A stretch of 64,000 nt of DNA, from assembly GCA_013398955.1 (NCBI GenBank), contig VWPU01014052.1, positions 101,738 through 165,737 on the forward strand. Reading direction: 5' to 3'. Below, one piece after another: positions 35,901-48,315 of the stretch. Position 1 is the stretch's first letter; every line of letters begins with the position of its first letter. A program made the position numbers and the translations under genes. The stretch comes from Callaeas wilsoni. Lineage: Eukaryota > Chordata > Aves > Passeriformes > Callaeidae. Under the pieces are notes generated by a model. The model did no database searches, was not told where the DNA came from, and worked only from the letters and a program-made list of their open reading frames with translations.

Positions 35901-38900
35901 CCAAACTTAGCCGCGATGTGAGCAAAATGCAGGCATCTTACTTTACACAAAGGTGTGTCACCCATGATGGGAACACACAACTGCAAGATTTTCTCAGTTT
36001 GCAGATGGATGTGTGCTGTGATCATAGATTTTTTTGGCCTATATAACTGTAGGCATCTTGGTTGCCCAAAAATGTGTTTTCAGCTATGCGGCTGCAGAAG
36101 GACTTACGGCGTGGTGACATGTGGAAGTGCTTCCCTAAAAGCCATTCTGTGGTATGGTTAAGATGAACACAGAGGACATCACTGAGCTGAATATTGTTTG
36201 TGCCAAAGAAGATTTATCATGAGGAAATTGGAACCAAAAGCCAGGAGGAAGGAGGCTGTCACTGAAAGCATGTTTGTTTCTTTGCCGAGACGGGGTATGG
36301 CAACAGAGGTAGGGGATAGCAGAAGAAGGCTGATCATGGAGGTGGCTTCTGGGAGGGGAGGGGATGGCATGTCATAACTTGGGGTCTCAGGATGAATCTG
36401 ATTTTCTTTTAAGGATATTCTCCCACTGAGAGTCAGATGGAAGAATGTGACAGCCCCTTTCAGGAACTGACTCCATGTGCCTTTTCAGTCCCATTGGCAT
36501 TTCCTTGTTTTCCCTATTTGGGAGGCTGCTTGGAATAAAGATTAACTCACTACATCCAGTGTGTTGTTTATGTATTGTATTTTTCCATCAGTGCCACCAG
36601 ACTCCAGATTTTCTGTGAGTTATCAACAAGGCTCAGGAATAACATTTTTTGTTGTTTTGATGGAATTTTTACCCCATGGTTCCCAGCTCTGTTACTTCTA
36701 CAGTGACTTGGGGAAGTGTTACCCTCCTCTAAAATATCAAATCAGCATTAGCAAGAGATGAAAAGCTGGGCAGAGGTCTTCATGGTGGCCCTGCTCCTTA
36801 CTCATGCATCTTGCTCAAATGCTAGAACTAATGATCAGATCTGATTTGAGAAGAAATTTTTCTCTAACATTTGGGGTAAAGAATGCTGTTGCATTTGGGG
36901 TAAAAAAAAAGCAAGATGGAATGTGGTTCATTTTGTAAAAGGAACTTGGGTATTCTGGGGACAAGAACTGCTGGAATGAACAGAGCCCTCACCCTGGAGC
37001 AGTATAAACCTTAAATCTGTTGACAGGGGGGTGGAGGGGAAGAGTTTAATATGTGTAAGTGGAAGATAAATGGATCTTTCTGGACTTCACAGCTGTGGCA
37101 TGAACTTACAGGGGCAAAAAGGAATGTGAAGAGTTCATCTCATCCATCCCATGACTTTACTACCATAAAGTGGGAGCCAATCTCTTTCCTGGTAAATACC
37201 CAAATGAGGCAAATATCTTTAGGGATGAAACTTGATAACCTCCCCATGCATCTCTTTGAGTGCTCTGCTTTCCTTAGCTTAGGACAGGCTAGTTCTCTTT
37301 TTATGACCCTGAGAGACTGCAATCCCAGATTCTTCCTCACTTATTCCTACACATTTTCTTAAGAAAGGTCTGGAGAAACAAGGCCAGTAGTTATGTCAAC
37401 ATTTCCTCACGTTTTTATCATTTTTTCCTCCTAAACAAGTGTGGTGAATTAACAAAATTAATGGCAGGTGAAATTTGCAGCCCTGGGAAAGAAGCACATA
37501 CCGCAGGGGAAGATGGATGGGTGGTGATGAAGCAATGACGTCAGCTCTAAAGAGAAATGTAGGGATAGCTGGGTGCAGCTCCACTGAAAAAAAGGAGGAA
37601 AAAAAAAACCAACCCCCAAATTTTAGGATGCTTAAGGAAAGAGATGCTAAATGATGAGCAATAAACTACTACTGTAAACGGTACTCACTAGACATGGTGT
37701 GTTGCAGCACCTCAGCTTCAGAGTTTTGCAGGCTGTAAAGAGATCACTGCTAAAGCTGGGTAAGCAGAGACACGGAGAAACTAGGAGGCATGTGAGTAAC
37801 TGAAGCGCAGACGAGGCAGAACTCATCTGGAAATCCTTTTCCAGTCTCGACACTGCTTCTTCCTGGCCAATCTTTAGAAATCATTCCTGCTCCAGACTAG
37901 CGATACATACTACTGTCATTTTTCCTGTTAGGAACACATTTTGCAGAAGGGTCTATAACACTGTGTAGGATTCAGCTGAATTCAGGCTACAAGATGGGGT
38001 CACTGAAGCCCTCTGCTTTAAAACATCACTGATAAAAATCTTATTTTAAATGTTCTGGTCAGGACTAGTGAAGCTTTTCAATTTTTAAATGTGTTTTGTG
38101 TGGAAAACCCTTCTGTTAAATAATTAGCAAGTGCTCTGAGCATTACTGCATATTTTATATTTCATCTGCCTGGAAGAAATGGACAGTTCTGTTGCTATAG
38201 ATTAACCGTAATTTATTTTGTAATACTCTGACTGCTGGAAGAAAGAGACTTCTTAGTTTATTTCTTGTACATCCGATTACTCAAGGAATGGGGCTGGACA
38301 GAGGAAGGGTTTAGCCATACCTTTTCTTCTATTCCCAGTCCCAGCAGACATTTGAGTTTACAAAAAAAATCCAAAAAAAATCTGCACAAGCTGAAAATGT
38401 GAAAAACAGAGACTGAGTGGTTCAGCAGTACAAAGAATTCCAGTGCTGGATCTTATTTTCTTGGCAGGTATTGGCTAGGATGGCTTGTTTATTTTACCTT
38501 TTACATAGCCTTATTCCACATTTTAGTGTAAATTTTTCTCAAGCAGAAAAAAAAAAAATCATTGCTGTTGCACGAATTAGTCTTAGGTACCAATGGACAC
38601 TAATTGTGTTTAAAATTAAGAATTTGGCATAAAAAGCTCTCTAGATTTAACCTTTTCCTTTCAGAAGTGGAGTTACAAAGGATTCTTTTAATGGAGTGAA
38701 GGATAAGACCACCTTTTAAGTAATTTCAATAATCAGATCTGTGTTCCTGAGGCTCTTTGAACAGGAGGTTGTGTCAGAAGTGTGGCCCTGGCTCTGCTGT
38801 GAGCATTTCCGTACATCTCACTGCTGTTAGGTGACACCAGCAGGCCTTGGTGTGATGGAGTGGTAACTGTCACATCCATTGCCCTAGAAAGTTGTTCTGT

Positions 38901-41900
38901 CCTGTCTTCAAAACAAACTTTGAATTCGGAGATAGTTTTATATCCCTAACACTGCAATGGGCAGCACCATTCCTGAAAGAAAAAAATGCTTCAATCCTCA
39001 TATGTATTGGACCTAATAACCCTCCTGGCAGTCAGCGGGAGCCTTTAGTCTGCCAGAAGATGCAGATGTGGGTTCCTCAGCCTGAAGAAATTGCTCTAGA
39101 TTACAGAACACAGACAAACGTTGACTAACCGAATGTGCTTACAACACACAAAAGTTCTCTCAGAGTATAAGCTAGCTACCCAGTCTTCTCCCCTGGTGTA
39201 GAACCAATAGCTCAAGTCTCTGAGCAGACCTCTGCTTAATTTCACAGCCACTGCTTAGGCAGCTGCTCCAGTTTGTTTTGTAAGATATGTTATACAGAAA
39301 GCAGTTACCTGTGCACGCTGTCTCTGCACGCACCGGGGCTCAGCCACGTATTTTGTTTGCCCACATCTGTTTCTTCCACAGTGTTGTCTGGTTAGCACTT
39401 GCAACAAGCATCCTGTGAAGCCTTCAGAAAAGTCTCTTCCAGCTTGCTGGAACACACAGGATGCTGATGACCATCATGGAGTATAAAGAGAATGGTTGTA
39501 GTGGTACTCAGTGGTCTGTTAAGGACCAGGTCCCTAGTCAGGCCAATAAGGATTGCAGGGAAGAATCAAGGGCTTGAATAAAACTAATTCTCCATTCTGG
39601 CAATCAGACTGGCGAAATGTGTGTTTCCTTGCAGACCTGCTGCAGCTTGTGCAATCTCTTCCATCTCCAAAACGCTGCCGAGACTGATGCCAATGAAAAT
39701 AACAGGCAGAAACATTTTTAACATTTATGCCGCTCATTTGCAATTCAAGTATGGTGAACTCCTGTGTGCTGAAAAGCAGGGAGCAGAATAGAACAGACCA
39801 ATCTGTTTATGAAGACTGCAGGGGTTATTCACCATTGCTGAGATTTAGAGGATTGTTTTAATGTTACTGATCAGCATTTCTAAGATGGCGTTGAACTTTA
39901 GCTTTCCTATTGTGATACAGCTGAACGACTACTATCTTGATACTTTCTTTGTTAGTAGGTTGGTTCCACATATCAAAAGGCATGGGACACCAAAGAACGC
40001 TGTAAGATTGTGTTCAAAATAGCATAAGGAGGAATTCTGTGTAGTATTTCTTAGGTACAATGTTCCTGAAGAAGTGCAAAATTTTACTTTCTTCTTTCAC
40101 AAAACTTACCTATATGTTTATAACGAAGTCTGTGTTTAAGTATTGGCTTGTTTGAGCAACTAGTCTTAGATTTGGGATGAAGTATAATGTGATGTGATAT
40201 CATGTCAGTGGGCAGTATTAATCTCTGCATAATTTTCCATAAAGGGTAGAGAACTTGAGAGAAATGTCCTTTTACCATCCCCTATAATGAAGGGGTAAGC
40301 TTATCAGCTGAATTGCCCAGTATGTGGATTATTTTTTTTTAAAGTTAGGTGTCAGATTTCACTGTTGTCTTTCTTCTTCTCACAGTCCTGAAAAACAGAT
40401 TATTCAATTGCTAGCATAAAATTTAATTCCAGAAATGACTCTTACAGTAAATACCAGCGTGACATTTAATATAAATTCTTGCCTAAAAATATCTGCGATA
40501 AATCTTAGATCCTATAGGTATGCATATGTATGTATTGGTACTAGAGGATGATCTAGTTGGGGGTTGAGCACCATGTTCCAAAAAAGCAAAGCCATGTAAA
40601 CTACTCATCACCTCTTCATCATCTGAGCATATGCAGACACCTACCATTTTTGTGACACTGTTTTAATCCTGTGTGGAATGTCTTCATGAAGGCAGCTGCA
40701 TTTTTAGCATACGTGGAAGCTTACTGAGCCCAGCACAGAGCTATTTCCAGTCAAGAATGCAAAACAGCAGAGATGGTTATTGTCCACCTCTTTCCTAATG
40801 GCCATATATTTAGGGGATAGAGGACTTAGTGAGGAAATCAGACTTTCAGCACCCTCAGACAACAATTCCCACTTACTAGATGACAGATTTCACCTTAGTG
40901 GCATGAGTGGAATCATGACACATCCTCTTCCATGGTTTTCAGAGTTGATTTATAGTCTCTACCATGCTTGCATGGGACTGTTTTCCTTTCTACAACCACT
41001 TAAAATGCCATTCTCCTCTAGTTTCTGTGGAATTTGAGATTTGTAGTAAGGATAGGGATAATTTTAACACAAAAACTGAAATTGTGTCTGACTTCTGAGT
41101 AGATAGAGAAGAATATCTCTAGTGCTATTTCCATAGGTGTTTAATTTCTAAGATAAAAAAAATATATATCTATTCTCTGGTACCAACTTCTCTTGCACCC
41201 TTTGAATAATTATTCTGTTAGGAGTTTTAAGTCACAAAGTGCTTTTCAATTCATTCAATTCAGGGTGCGAGAGAAGTGCATATCAAATTTAAGGACCAAA
41301 ATGAAATCATCAGCCACTCACAAGGCAACACTGGCAAAAAAGCATTTACAGCTCCTTGTCCTGAGCAATACAGAACACTGAGAAGCCACTGGGTTAACTT
41401 GTCCCAACACGGAGCAGAAGCCCCTGGAGTGAATCCAGCATTACTTATCTAGGAGCTGTGTCCATGTATTTGATTGGTGTCTTGTTTCGGTTTTGTTTTT
41501 CCACAGGAATCGTAACTCATTTGCACAAACAATCCCTTGTCCATAATGAATACACATACCAGGATTTATAACAGATAAATTAAATGAGATGTGCTCATGA
41601 GACAGCAAAGCATGCACTAGTAGAAAGGATAAGGAGTACCCTTTTCATTCTGCCTGATAAGAATGATCACTCAGAGCAGGATATAATTTTAGTTTTTGAG
41701 TTATCCAAATACCCACATTAAAAAAGGAAAACAAAGAGAAAACAGGTCATTATGGACACATCGGTATCACAAGTGCTTTGGTATCTTGCTTTTGTGTGTT
41801 GCATTCCATATCTGATGATACAGCATACACCACCAAAGCACACAGCATTTATAAAGATGTCATTAAAGAATGTGACAGTCTAGGCTGCAGGAGACAGAAA

Positions 41901-44900
41901 GAAAAACCTGGTTCTACTTAACCATTTGCCTGAATTTTACATGACTTCTTTCAGGGCAAGAAAAACAAGGACTGTTAAACAAGCAGCAAGTGAGGTGCTG
42001 CTCAAAGAAAGGGGTGCAACTCTATATGGCATAATTAAAAAATGAGAGCCAAGAAGTTGTGATCTGCTGCAGAGACTAGAGGGTGCATGTTACTCTTCAA
42101 ATTAATTTAGGTAGATTTAATTGATCAGTAAATCAGCTATGATAAGATGCTGGAGAGCGATAACCAGGTTATAGGTGTGGGTGGGAATAATAAGCACTGC
42201 AAAACAAGCTGGTTGGATACGTGGAGAAGTGTGTTGCTGGAAAATCCTGTGAGATGCTGCATACTGGCTAAAGTATCATATATAAACTTGTGTCACATGC
42301 TGTTGATCAGGCAGAATTCAAATGCTGAAAAGTCTGAGCTGTGGCAGAGTCTCTGTCTTTCCGTGATTGCCAAAAGAACCCAGTGTGGAACACTCGGTAG
42401 CATCTTAACCTCTACTTTCTGCTTGTTATGACTACATGGTGCTGTTTCATGGCAATTTTGAGGTTATTTGAAGAACTCTGGAGAAGAGAGCCTGAATGGC
42501 ATACAGCATTGGAATTGACCCAGCAACTGCTGGAAGATGCAAGAGGATTCACAGGGGAGGAGAAGTGCAGAGGGCAATGGAGAGAAGCCAAAGTAAACAA
42601 GCGTGGAGTGCAAAGAATGAACAGAGGTGTACCATTATGGTATAGTTTAAGATGCTACCTAGGGCTGCTTGGACCTGTGGGAAGCTGAAGAGTGCTCTTT
42701 GCTTAGCATGGCAGACCTGCTTGTCTAATTATTTTATCTGTGATATTTCTAGAACACAAGTAATGTGCAAGCTGTACTGCAATGTGGAGATAAGCAATAA
42801 AGGCTGTTCATCTGCTGGGATCTGCAGATGCTGATGCCTGAGGTCCCTCATAATCTGGTATGTGCCTGGCAGGAGAGAAGGAAGCATAGTAAAGAAGAGT
42901 CGTAGTGCACTTGGTTCCATGGTTCAAACAGCTACAGCTGTCAAACAATAGTGCTTCTTGTTTTGGAGTTAGCTTGGGTTAAAACTCTTCAGGTCTACTT
43001 GTCTGGGGCAAGCCTCCAGGCTACAGTGCTGTTAGGAATTTGCAGCTTAAATCTCCTTGGCAGCAGTTGCCATTTTTTAGCTTTTGTGGCAGTGGAGCAG
43101 GTTCCTGGGAATGGTAAGGGAAATCTCAGAAGGTGTTTGTGAGACACCTGGAAGATACCAGTACGGATGGGGAGGAAGTCTGGGAGAAGCCAGCAGGATG
43201 TCATGGGCCTGTGGTAGACCTACAATGAGAGGGAGGCTATACTCAGTTTCTTTCCCTTCTCTCAGTATGTTCTCATCTTTTCCTCCCCAGGGGTGGCTCC
43301 TCGTGTTCTTGGGAGATTCGAGCTTTTTTCCGAAGCCCACAACTGTCTCCTTCCCACCTTATAGCTGTCTTCCTCTATCAAGTCAATTGTACCTAGAAAA
43401 AGCTCTACTCATGGCTTTGCTGTAGCCTCTAATTATTCTCTGCTGAAAAGAAGAGGATGCTGGTATGGCTCCTGTTACAGAGCAAAGAGAAGGCAGAAGG
43501 GGATTATTTAGGCCAGAACAGCAGGTTCTGTATCCCAAGGCATTGGCAAAGTCCCTTACAGTCTACAGTCCCTTACATGAGTGGTAGCAGTAGCAGAGCT
43601 AACCTAATACAAGAATACTTGCCCAGTGACTCAATGTACCCATCATCAAGCAACACTTTAGAATGAACCACCAGCCCGTAAAAATCAGCCAACCTGGATG
43701 GTGCTCTCCACCTCATGAAACTCATCTACCTCAACCTAAAGGGCAGTAACAGAGTCCTACCTTCAGGGACATCTGGGACCAAGCCTGCACAGCTGGAACC
43801 AGCACAATTAATGCTGCTCCTCCCAGCTATTGACAATCGCTGGTCCTGTCAGCAAGGAGAGGGCAAGTAGAGATAGCCACTCTTCTGTAACTTTGTAGTG
43901 TCCTTTGCATTATTAATCACTCTTTCATAGAGGTAATGAATAGTCACACTCCTTCCCACATATCCAATTAGTGCACAATAATTAATGTGCAGTTTAGCCC
44001 ATCCTGACCTAAACCACAAGATGCCAAAGTCTCTTGAGTCTTTTCAAGACTGTCTTGTAGGTTTCTAAACCAGGATCAATTAATGGTAGGTATTTTCTGC
44101 ACACTCTCTGCAAGCTCCTGCCCCAGTTCCGGCCCTTTGCCTTTACAGTCTGTTTTCCAGTGCAGTGGTGGTCAGGCAGAGGTGGCTATTGGATACATCA
44201 GGATCACAGCTCAGTGGAAAGAGGCCTGATGGACACACTAGCCTCTTTTGTCTCTACACCTTTGTGTAAGTAAGTAGAGGTTACATTTATATAGCTTTGC
44301 ATCTAGTTTAAATGTGCAACATTCACTTGCTAACCGAATGTGCATGGATGGAATAAAACATTTTCCTCTTCATTCCAGATCTGTTTTCTAGCCAAACTAA
44401 AATCTTGGCCAGTTGACCTGTCCAGCTCATGGATAATGTCTTCTGTCTCCTATGTGTTTCTTGCTAGTTACCCTGACTTAAATGACTAATCATCTCTTCA
44501 TTCACTTATTGCCTTTGGTCTTCTCAAGGTCCTCATAACCATGCAGAGTGTAAAACTGGGTGATTTTTTCACTGAGTTGTCCCTAAAATAGTTCAGTCTT
44601 CTTGAACAATGGGAAGTTACCTGGACTTATCTCCTAGCTTTATTAATGACAGATGAGTTTCTGTGGTTGGAGAAGCTCTTTGTTCTCTGTCCTGGTTTTC
44701 AAGGAAGCTGGTTCCTATCTTTGCTCAGAATGCTTCCATAGTGCTTTGTCTATCTGAATTTCAACTCCTGCTTCAAAATGCTTTCTTCCTTACTAGTCTT
44801 GAAGTCCAAATGGTCATTTACAAACAAGTAATGTAGGACATTTTAAACGTTATCCTTCCAGTCACTCTCCAAAGCTATCTGTCATGACAGGCCCATCATG

Positions 44901-47133
44901 GCCAGACTTTAGTTGCAGACATTCCAGGATTTACACTCATTGTAGTAGCTACTTCATAAATACTATCTCTTTCTACTGCTGCATCTACCTCTCCTTTTCC
45001 TAACAATTAAATTGCAAAATCTTTGTGACTGAGAACACTGTCATATTGCTCTATATTTAGAGAGACATCTATTACAATTGGCTTATCATTTATGACTGGA
45101 ATTTCTAGGCGTTACAGAAATAAAGAATTATTTTTTTAAAATTTTAATCATGTATTCATTCAAAAATACCATGTGTTTTAAGGGAGTATTTTAGGATATT
45201 TTAGTGGAATATTCCTGAAAATACAAAATGTCAGTGATTCAGGATTCTATCCATAAAATGGTTTCTCCATCCCTCAAATTGCCATGGAGTCCTTCTTTTT
45301 ACCTTGTTTGTAAAGCCAGTATTAAACACTTTTACTGTTTCTCTGGACCCTCACCACAAGACCATAAACTGGATCAACCTTCACTGTGGGAATGCAGTGA
45401 TATTAGGACAGAGCAGTTTCAAAACCTCAGCAACTGTGTATTCTTTTAGATACTTAAAGTAATAGATTTTCTAAGCTGTATAATCTCACCAGATTCTTAA
45501 AGGACACCATCTGTCCATACCATCACAAAAGTCCAAGTATGCCCTCCCCCTCCCAAAAAATGCAAGATGTTTTTTAATCATAACTGTTGAATGTATTTTC
45601 TCAATTCAAGAAATTTAACAATGTTTTTGAAGATGAAAGGGCATCAACAAAACTGAGAAAGCAGATTGTGGGACTCTCCTCCCTAGACCTGATGGGAATA
45701 TGGAATTGGAACAATGTTTGTCCTTTGTTCCCCCAACTCAGAAACACCATTCTTCCTGTACTACGGACAAAATTCATAATACAGCTCTCTCAATGTACTG
45801 TGAGAATAACAGGGCAGGATACAAAAGATAAATATTTACAACTGACCACGTCCTGCTCTGTTTGTTTCCCAAATTAAGAACACTACTAGCAGTAGATATG
45901 ATGAGCTTTCTCATAAATCTTCATCCTACTGAACTATGGCTTTCCAGTATCCTGCAAGCCCAAAGGACCCAGCCCAAGTGTGGGTGCCTGTGCTCCATCA
46001 GGGCATGGTTTAGACTGACACCCCTAATAGATGAGAAAAGAGCTCAGTGTGTAGACAAGTCTGAGGCTCCATTAAAACCTTATTGTGTGTTACTGCACAT
46101 TTAAGGTGATCTACAACACTCCATCATCTGGTTAAGATATGCCACAGCCCACCTGTGTATGGGCTTGTTTTGCCAAGGAAGACCCTTTTTATTCTTGTGT
46201 ACCCTCAGTATTGTCCATCAAAGACTAGTTAGCATCCTCAAAAGTGTTCCCTCTCTTCAAGCATCTCTCACACTTCTATGTACATAATTAAAAAATATAA
46301 ATTTTTGCATACTTGATTTAAAAGGAAATATATGTGTATGTATATATATACACTTATAAGAAGAGGAAATGAGAGATGAAGTGATATTTACAGATAGTCC
46401 TAATGCAGAGCCCCTGTGTAGGCAGCAGAAGAGTAGTGCTTCTTTTCATAACTGAAATCACAGAAACATTTACCAAGTAGAATGAGACTTCGGCTTGAAT
46501 GCCTATTCTTTATCCATACAACTCTGAAAGTTCTGCTAAGGTAAATTTCAGTTCTCATTCTGGATTTAAGGAGGGTACAGAGAAAAAAAAATCACAGTCA
46601 AAATGTCTCATCTGATCCTGCTTGAACTGCTAGCTGAATGGGCAGAGTTCCCACTTTTCTCATCTCTTGGATAGGTGTATTTCTTTTGTACCCATGATGG
46701 CAAAGGAGTCATTCTCTGAATGCCGTGTTGCCGGCCAGGGAGGCTTCCTACATTTTTGAACACCTTCACTCCATCTCCTTTCTCAACAGTACCGTTAAAT
46801 CGTGTGCTGGCATGGGTTTCTGTGGAAATCCCTCAAGCACATAAATGAGTAGAATGATAATGACAGCAAAGTGCCCCAAGCTGAAGTATCAGGATGCAGT
46901 TTCACAATTAGCCGACGCTCCTCTCAGTTTGTTTTTCCATATCCTTCCCCTGTGCCCCACACCTGCCAGCAGCAAAAGTGGTCCTACAATTACATACAGA
47001 TTGATCAGCCACCATATTAGGCAAAGCCAGCTGATTTTGGAGAGGGAATAGTGTCTGGTTTTTGCTTAGGCAGGTCCCTTCCCCCCTACACAGCCCCGTG
47101 AGAGCCAGCATCAACACACAGCAAGGGGGCAGG
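35901..47133. other. unique non-coding DNA, about 11 kb
   Basis: I recognise no gene, RNA or repeat family here. Open frames up to 113 codons (for example plus 43084-43425) are unrecognised and overlap frames on the other strand. Small repeats include a duplicated ATTTGGGGTAAA near 36870-36905. Confidence 0.5.
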
Positions 47134-47224
47134 GGCAGGACATAAGGGCATGTGTCACATGCGGCAGGACATAAGGTTGTTCGTATCTTTAGCAGCAATG
47201 CAGATGACTTAAGTTGGTAAAATC

Positions 47225-48315
47225 TCCCACTAGAAAAGGTATTAGAACAGATTGATAAAAATGAATTTTGAAATTGCCAGGACTTGACAGTATCTATTCT
47301 TCAATTCCAGCATGGTTAAAATATGAAACTGCTGTATTGCTTTTTGTGGTGTACCACTTGAATTGGGTGCAGGAATTGAAGGTGGAAGGTTTGGGATATT
47401 TTTGGTAAGCATAAGCCAGTATGTCTTGTTTCTGTACCATGAAAATAAACTAAAACTGTAACCAAAACTAGAACTAACGTATACAGCAGGTGGATAGAAT
47501 ATGAAGAGTCAATATGGCTTTATCACAGGGAAGGTGTACTTCAAAAATCTATCAGAGTCCTTTATGCTGAGTGTATGAAAGTAAACAAGGAGTTGAGAGG
47601 GGATCTAGTTAGGCTTTCAAAATACTTTTGACCAGGTCCCTCAGTAAAAGCTCCTTAAAAAATAAGTTTGATGAAGCAACAAACAAAATCTGTCAGTTAG
47701 TAACTGTTTAAAAGCTGTGCAGCAATGGAAAGATACAAATGTTTTCACAATAAAGATTTGTTACAATTTCACTGTTATTGGCCGTTCATTACCAAAGGTG
47801 TGGAACTTTTCCATCTGAGGAGATAGTAAATGAAAAGTAAACAGAACAAGACGTTTCTATTTGGAGAAAGGGTAATTGAGGGGATACTATGAAGGAAGTC
47901 TATGAAGTGGTGACTGGTATTAGGGCAGATAAAGAGCAGTCACACACAACTTCTCACAATAAAAGAACTGAATGGGAGTCTATAAAATTGTCGTTTGGCA
48001 GGTTCAAAACACAAGGAAGTAAATTTTTTTCCATAAAATAGAACTGAATGTAGAATACACTTGTTGTTGTGGTAATAAAAATGGGAATGGGTTAAAAAAG
48101 AACTCAGAGTCATCTTGGAGATGCGCCTATTGAACACTGTTACGCAGTGGTCTAGAAAGAAATCTCCAGCTTGGAATTATTGGGAGTTACAGGATATGCC
48201 CTGGAAAGAATAGATTTACATGTCTAATGAGCTTCTCATAAGCACCCACAATTGGCCACTGTGGGGAAGAGGGAACTGAGTTACAAAGACCTTTGGTCTG
48301 TCCAAGTACAGACAC
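47225..48315 (+). mobile_element. ancient CR1/L3-like LINE relic, about 1.1 kb
   Basis: Old LINE blocks lie in the correct order. GAGTCAATATGGCTTTATCAC and TTCAAAAATCTATCAGAGTCC come first, then CTTTCAAAATACTTTTGACC followed by AGGTCCCTCAG, the DNA form of the 'DFQKAFDKVP' motif of the reverse transcriptase. Later come GGAGAAAGGGTAATTGAGGGG, TTTGGCAGGTTCAAAACACAAGG and the 3' end AGACCTTTGGTCTGTCCAAGTA, the family's 'ACCTTTGGTCTGACCCAGTA' tail. The middle (about 47690-47820) is shortened. The frame is destroyed. Such elements predate the avian CR1 subfamilies and are shared in type with turtles and crocodilians. Confidence 0.78.
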
